The notes under the pieces: model-generated
Told to the model about the DNA's origin: nothing
The model's database searches: none
The model's input: only the letters and a program-made list of their open reading frames with translations
Made by a program: the position numbers and the translations under genes
Assembly: GCA_016303195.1 (NCBI GenBank)
Contig: JAEDMD010000146.1
Span: forward strand, 1 to 5,397
Direction: 5' to 3'
DNA from: Oscillospiraceae bacterium
GTDB taxonomy: Bacteria > Bacillota > Clostridia > Oscillospirales > Ruminococcaceae
Length of the DNA stretch: 5,397 bases
Shown: one piece after another, positions 4,931-5,397 of the stretch
Layout: each line of letters opens with the position of its first letter
Position numbering within the stretch: position 1 is the first letter of the stretch

Positions 4931-5397
4931 TCACTCCGTAACAATAGGTATTTCTGAATCTATAACGATAGAAGCGGGAGTTACGATGCAGTCATAAGTC
5001 ATGCATTTCACGCCCGATCTTATGGCTTTTCTGAGGGTATCGCCGAATTCTTTGTGAGTTTCAGCATTTGGGCGGAATTCACGTATACCTTTCATCTGCA
5101 CCACGAAAAGCAGATAAGCGCCGATACCTTTTTCGGTCAGCCTGATAAGCCCGTTGAGGTGCTTGATGCCTCTTTCTGTGGGCGCATCGGGGAAATAAGC
5201 GATACCGTCCTTTTCAAGAGTAACTCCCTTGATTTCCATGAATGACATCTTTTCGCCGTCGGTTATCCTGATATCGAAACGTGAATCCTCCCAGAATTTT
5301 TCACGCTCAATAACTGCAGTTTCAGGGAAAAGACTGCTTTTTTTAAGCCATTCATCATCTGCGGCATTAGGTATCTGCGAATCCATATTTATCATAA
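4931..5397 (-). CDS. sfsA: SfsA family DNA/RNA nuclease, 5' end outside the window
   Basis: The frame runs off the right edge. The Met at 5395 is internal, since the family carries 'INMDSQ.PN' in mid-protein and full-length SfsA is about 230 aa; roughly the first third is missing. The visible C-terminal 154 residues show the PD-(D/E)xK-like core: SRFD (D41), then MEIKGVTL (E54, K56), followed by the family signature FPDAPTERGIKHL, the FVVQMKGIREFRPN strand, the THKEFGDTLRKA helix and YDCIVTP near the end. SfsA was named for a sugar-fermentation-stimulation phenotype in E. coli; later work assigns nuclease activity. It is the first visible gene of the minus-strand operon, so the operon promoter lies beyond the window. 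Confidence 0.93.
   Translation of the reverse strand, partial: MINMDSQIPNAADDEWLKKSSLFPETAVIEREKFWEDSRFDIRITDGEKMSFMEIKGVTLEKDGIAYFPDAPTERGIKHLNGLIRLTEKGIGAYLLFVVQMKGIREFRPNAETHKEFGDTLRKAIRSGVKCMTYDCIVTPASIVIDSEIPIVTE
4934..4937 (-). promoter_or_regulatory. Ribosome binding site deciding the dgt start
   Basis: GGAG on the minus strand spans the last codon of sfsA and lies 8 nt before the ATG at 4925. The GTG at 4934 would start inside this site and has no other Shine-Dalgarno sequence, so the ATG is favoured. Ribosomes terminating on sfsA would stand directly at this site. Confidence 0.65.

Overview
The window looks like chromosomal DNA of an anaerobic, fibre-degrading Firmicute close to Ruminococcus. 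The strongest pointer is the 3' gene end at the left edge: it closes with a type I dockerin whose wording (paired Ca-binding loops, '...IMQSIANPSKYG...' linker, '...DALAIQKY...' second helix) matches the cellulosome dockerins of Ruminococcus species such as R. flavefaciens. The DUF3877-like protein, found in gut Clostridia, agrees with this. Genus is inferred from recalled family patterns, not from a search.

Layout. (1) Positions 2-1594, plus strand: C-terminal part of a large secreted cellulosomal protein; its N-terminus lies left of the window. Visible are a 14-hexad left-handed beta-helix, a LamG-like beta-sandwich and the dockerin. The block order resembles the C-terminal half of DUF6055/Svx-AvrXca-type proteins. 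(2) Positions 1600-2190, plus strand: a near-consensus sigma-A promoter and a monocistronic 177-aa DUF3877-like cytoplasmic protein of unknown function. (3) Positions 2191-2521: a 331-base convergent intergenic region. It is not empty: it holds a strong bidirectional hairpin terminator, a fully consensus extended -10 promoter on the minus strand (TTGACA-N17-TATAAT) pointing at that terminator, and a 14-bp perfect palindrome centred about 60 bp upstream of the predicted start. Together these outline an unannotated ~145-nt minus-strand RNA. (4) Positions 5397-2522, minus strand: a tight operon sfsA (5' end outside the window) - dgt - voltage-gated K+ channel, with a 5-nt gap and then an 8-nt overlap.

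How the genes work together: the left gene belongs to extracellular plant-cell-wall work. The minus-strand operon combines an SfsA-type nuclease, a dNTP triphosphohydrolase and a six-helix K+ channel with a TrkA-C (RCK_C) tail but no Rossmann TrkA-N domain. The overlap between dgt and the channel, with a TTG start, suggests translational coupling, but no functional link between them is established. No tRNA, rRNA, CRISPR array or insertion sequence was seen.
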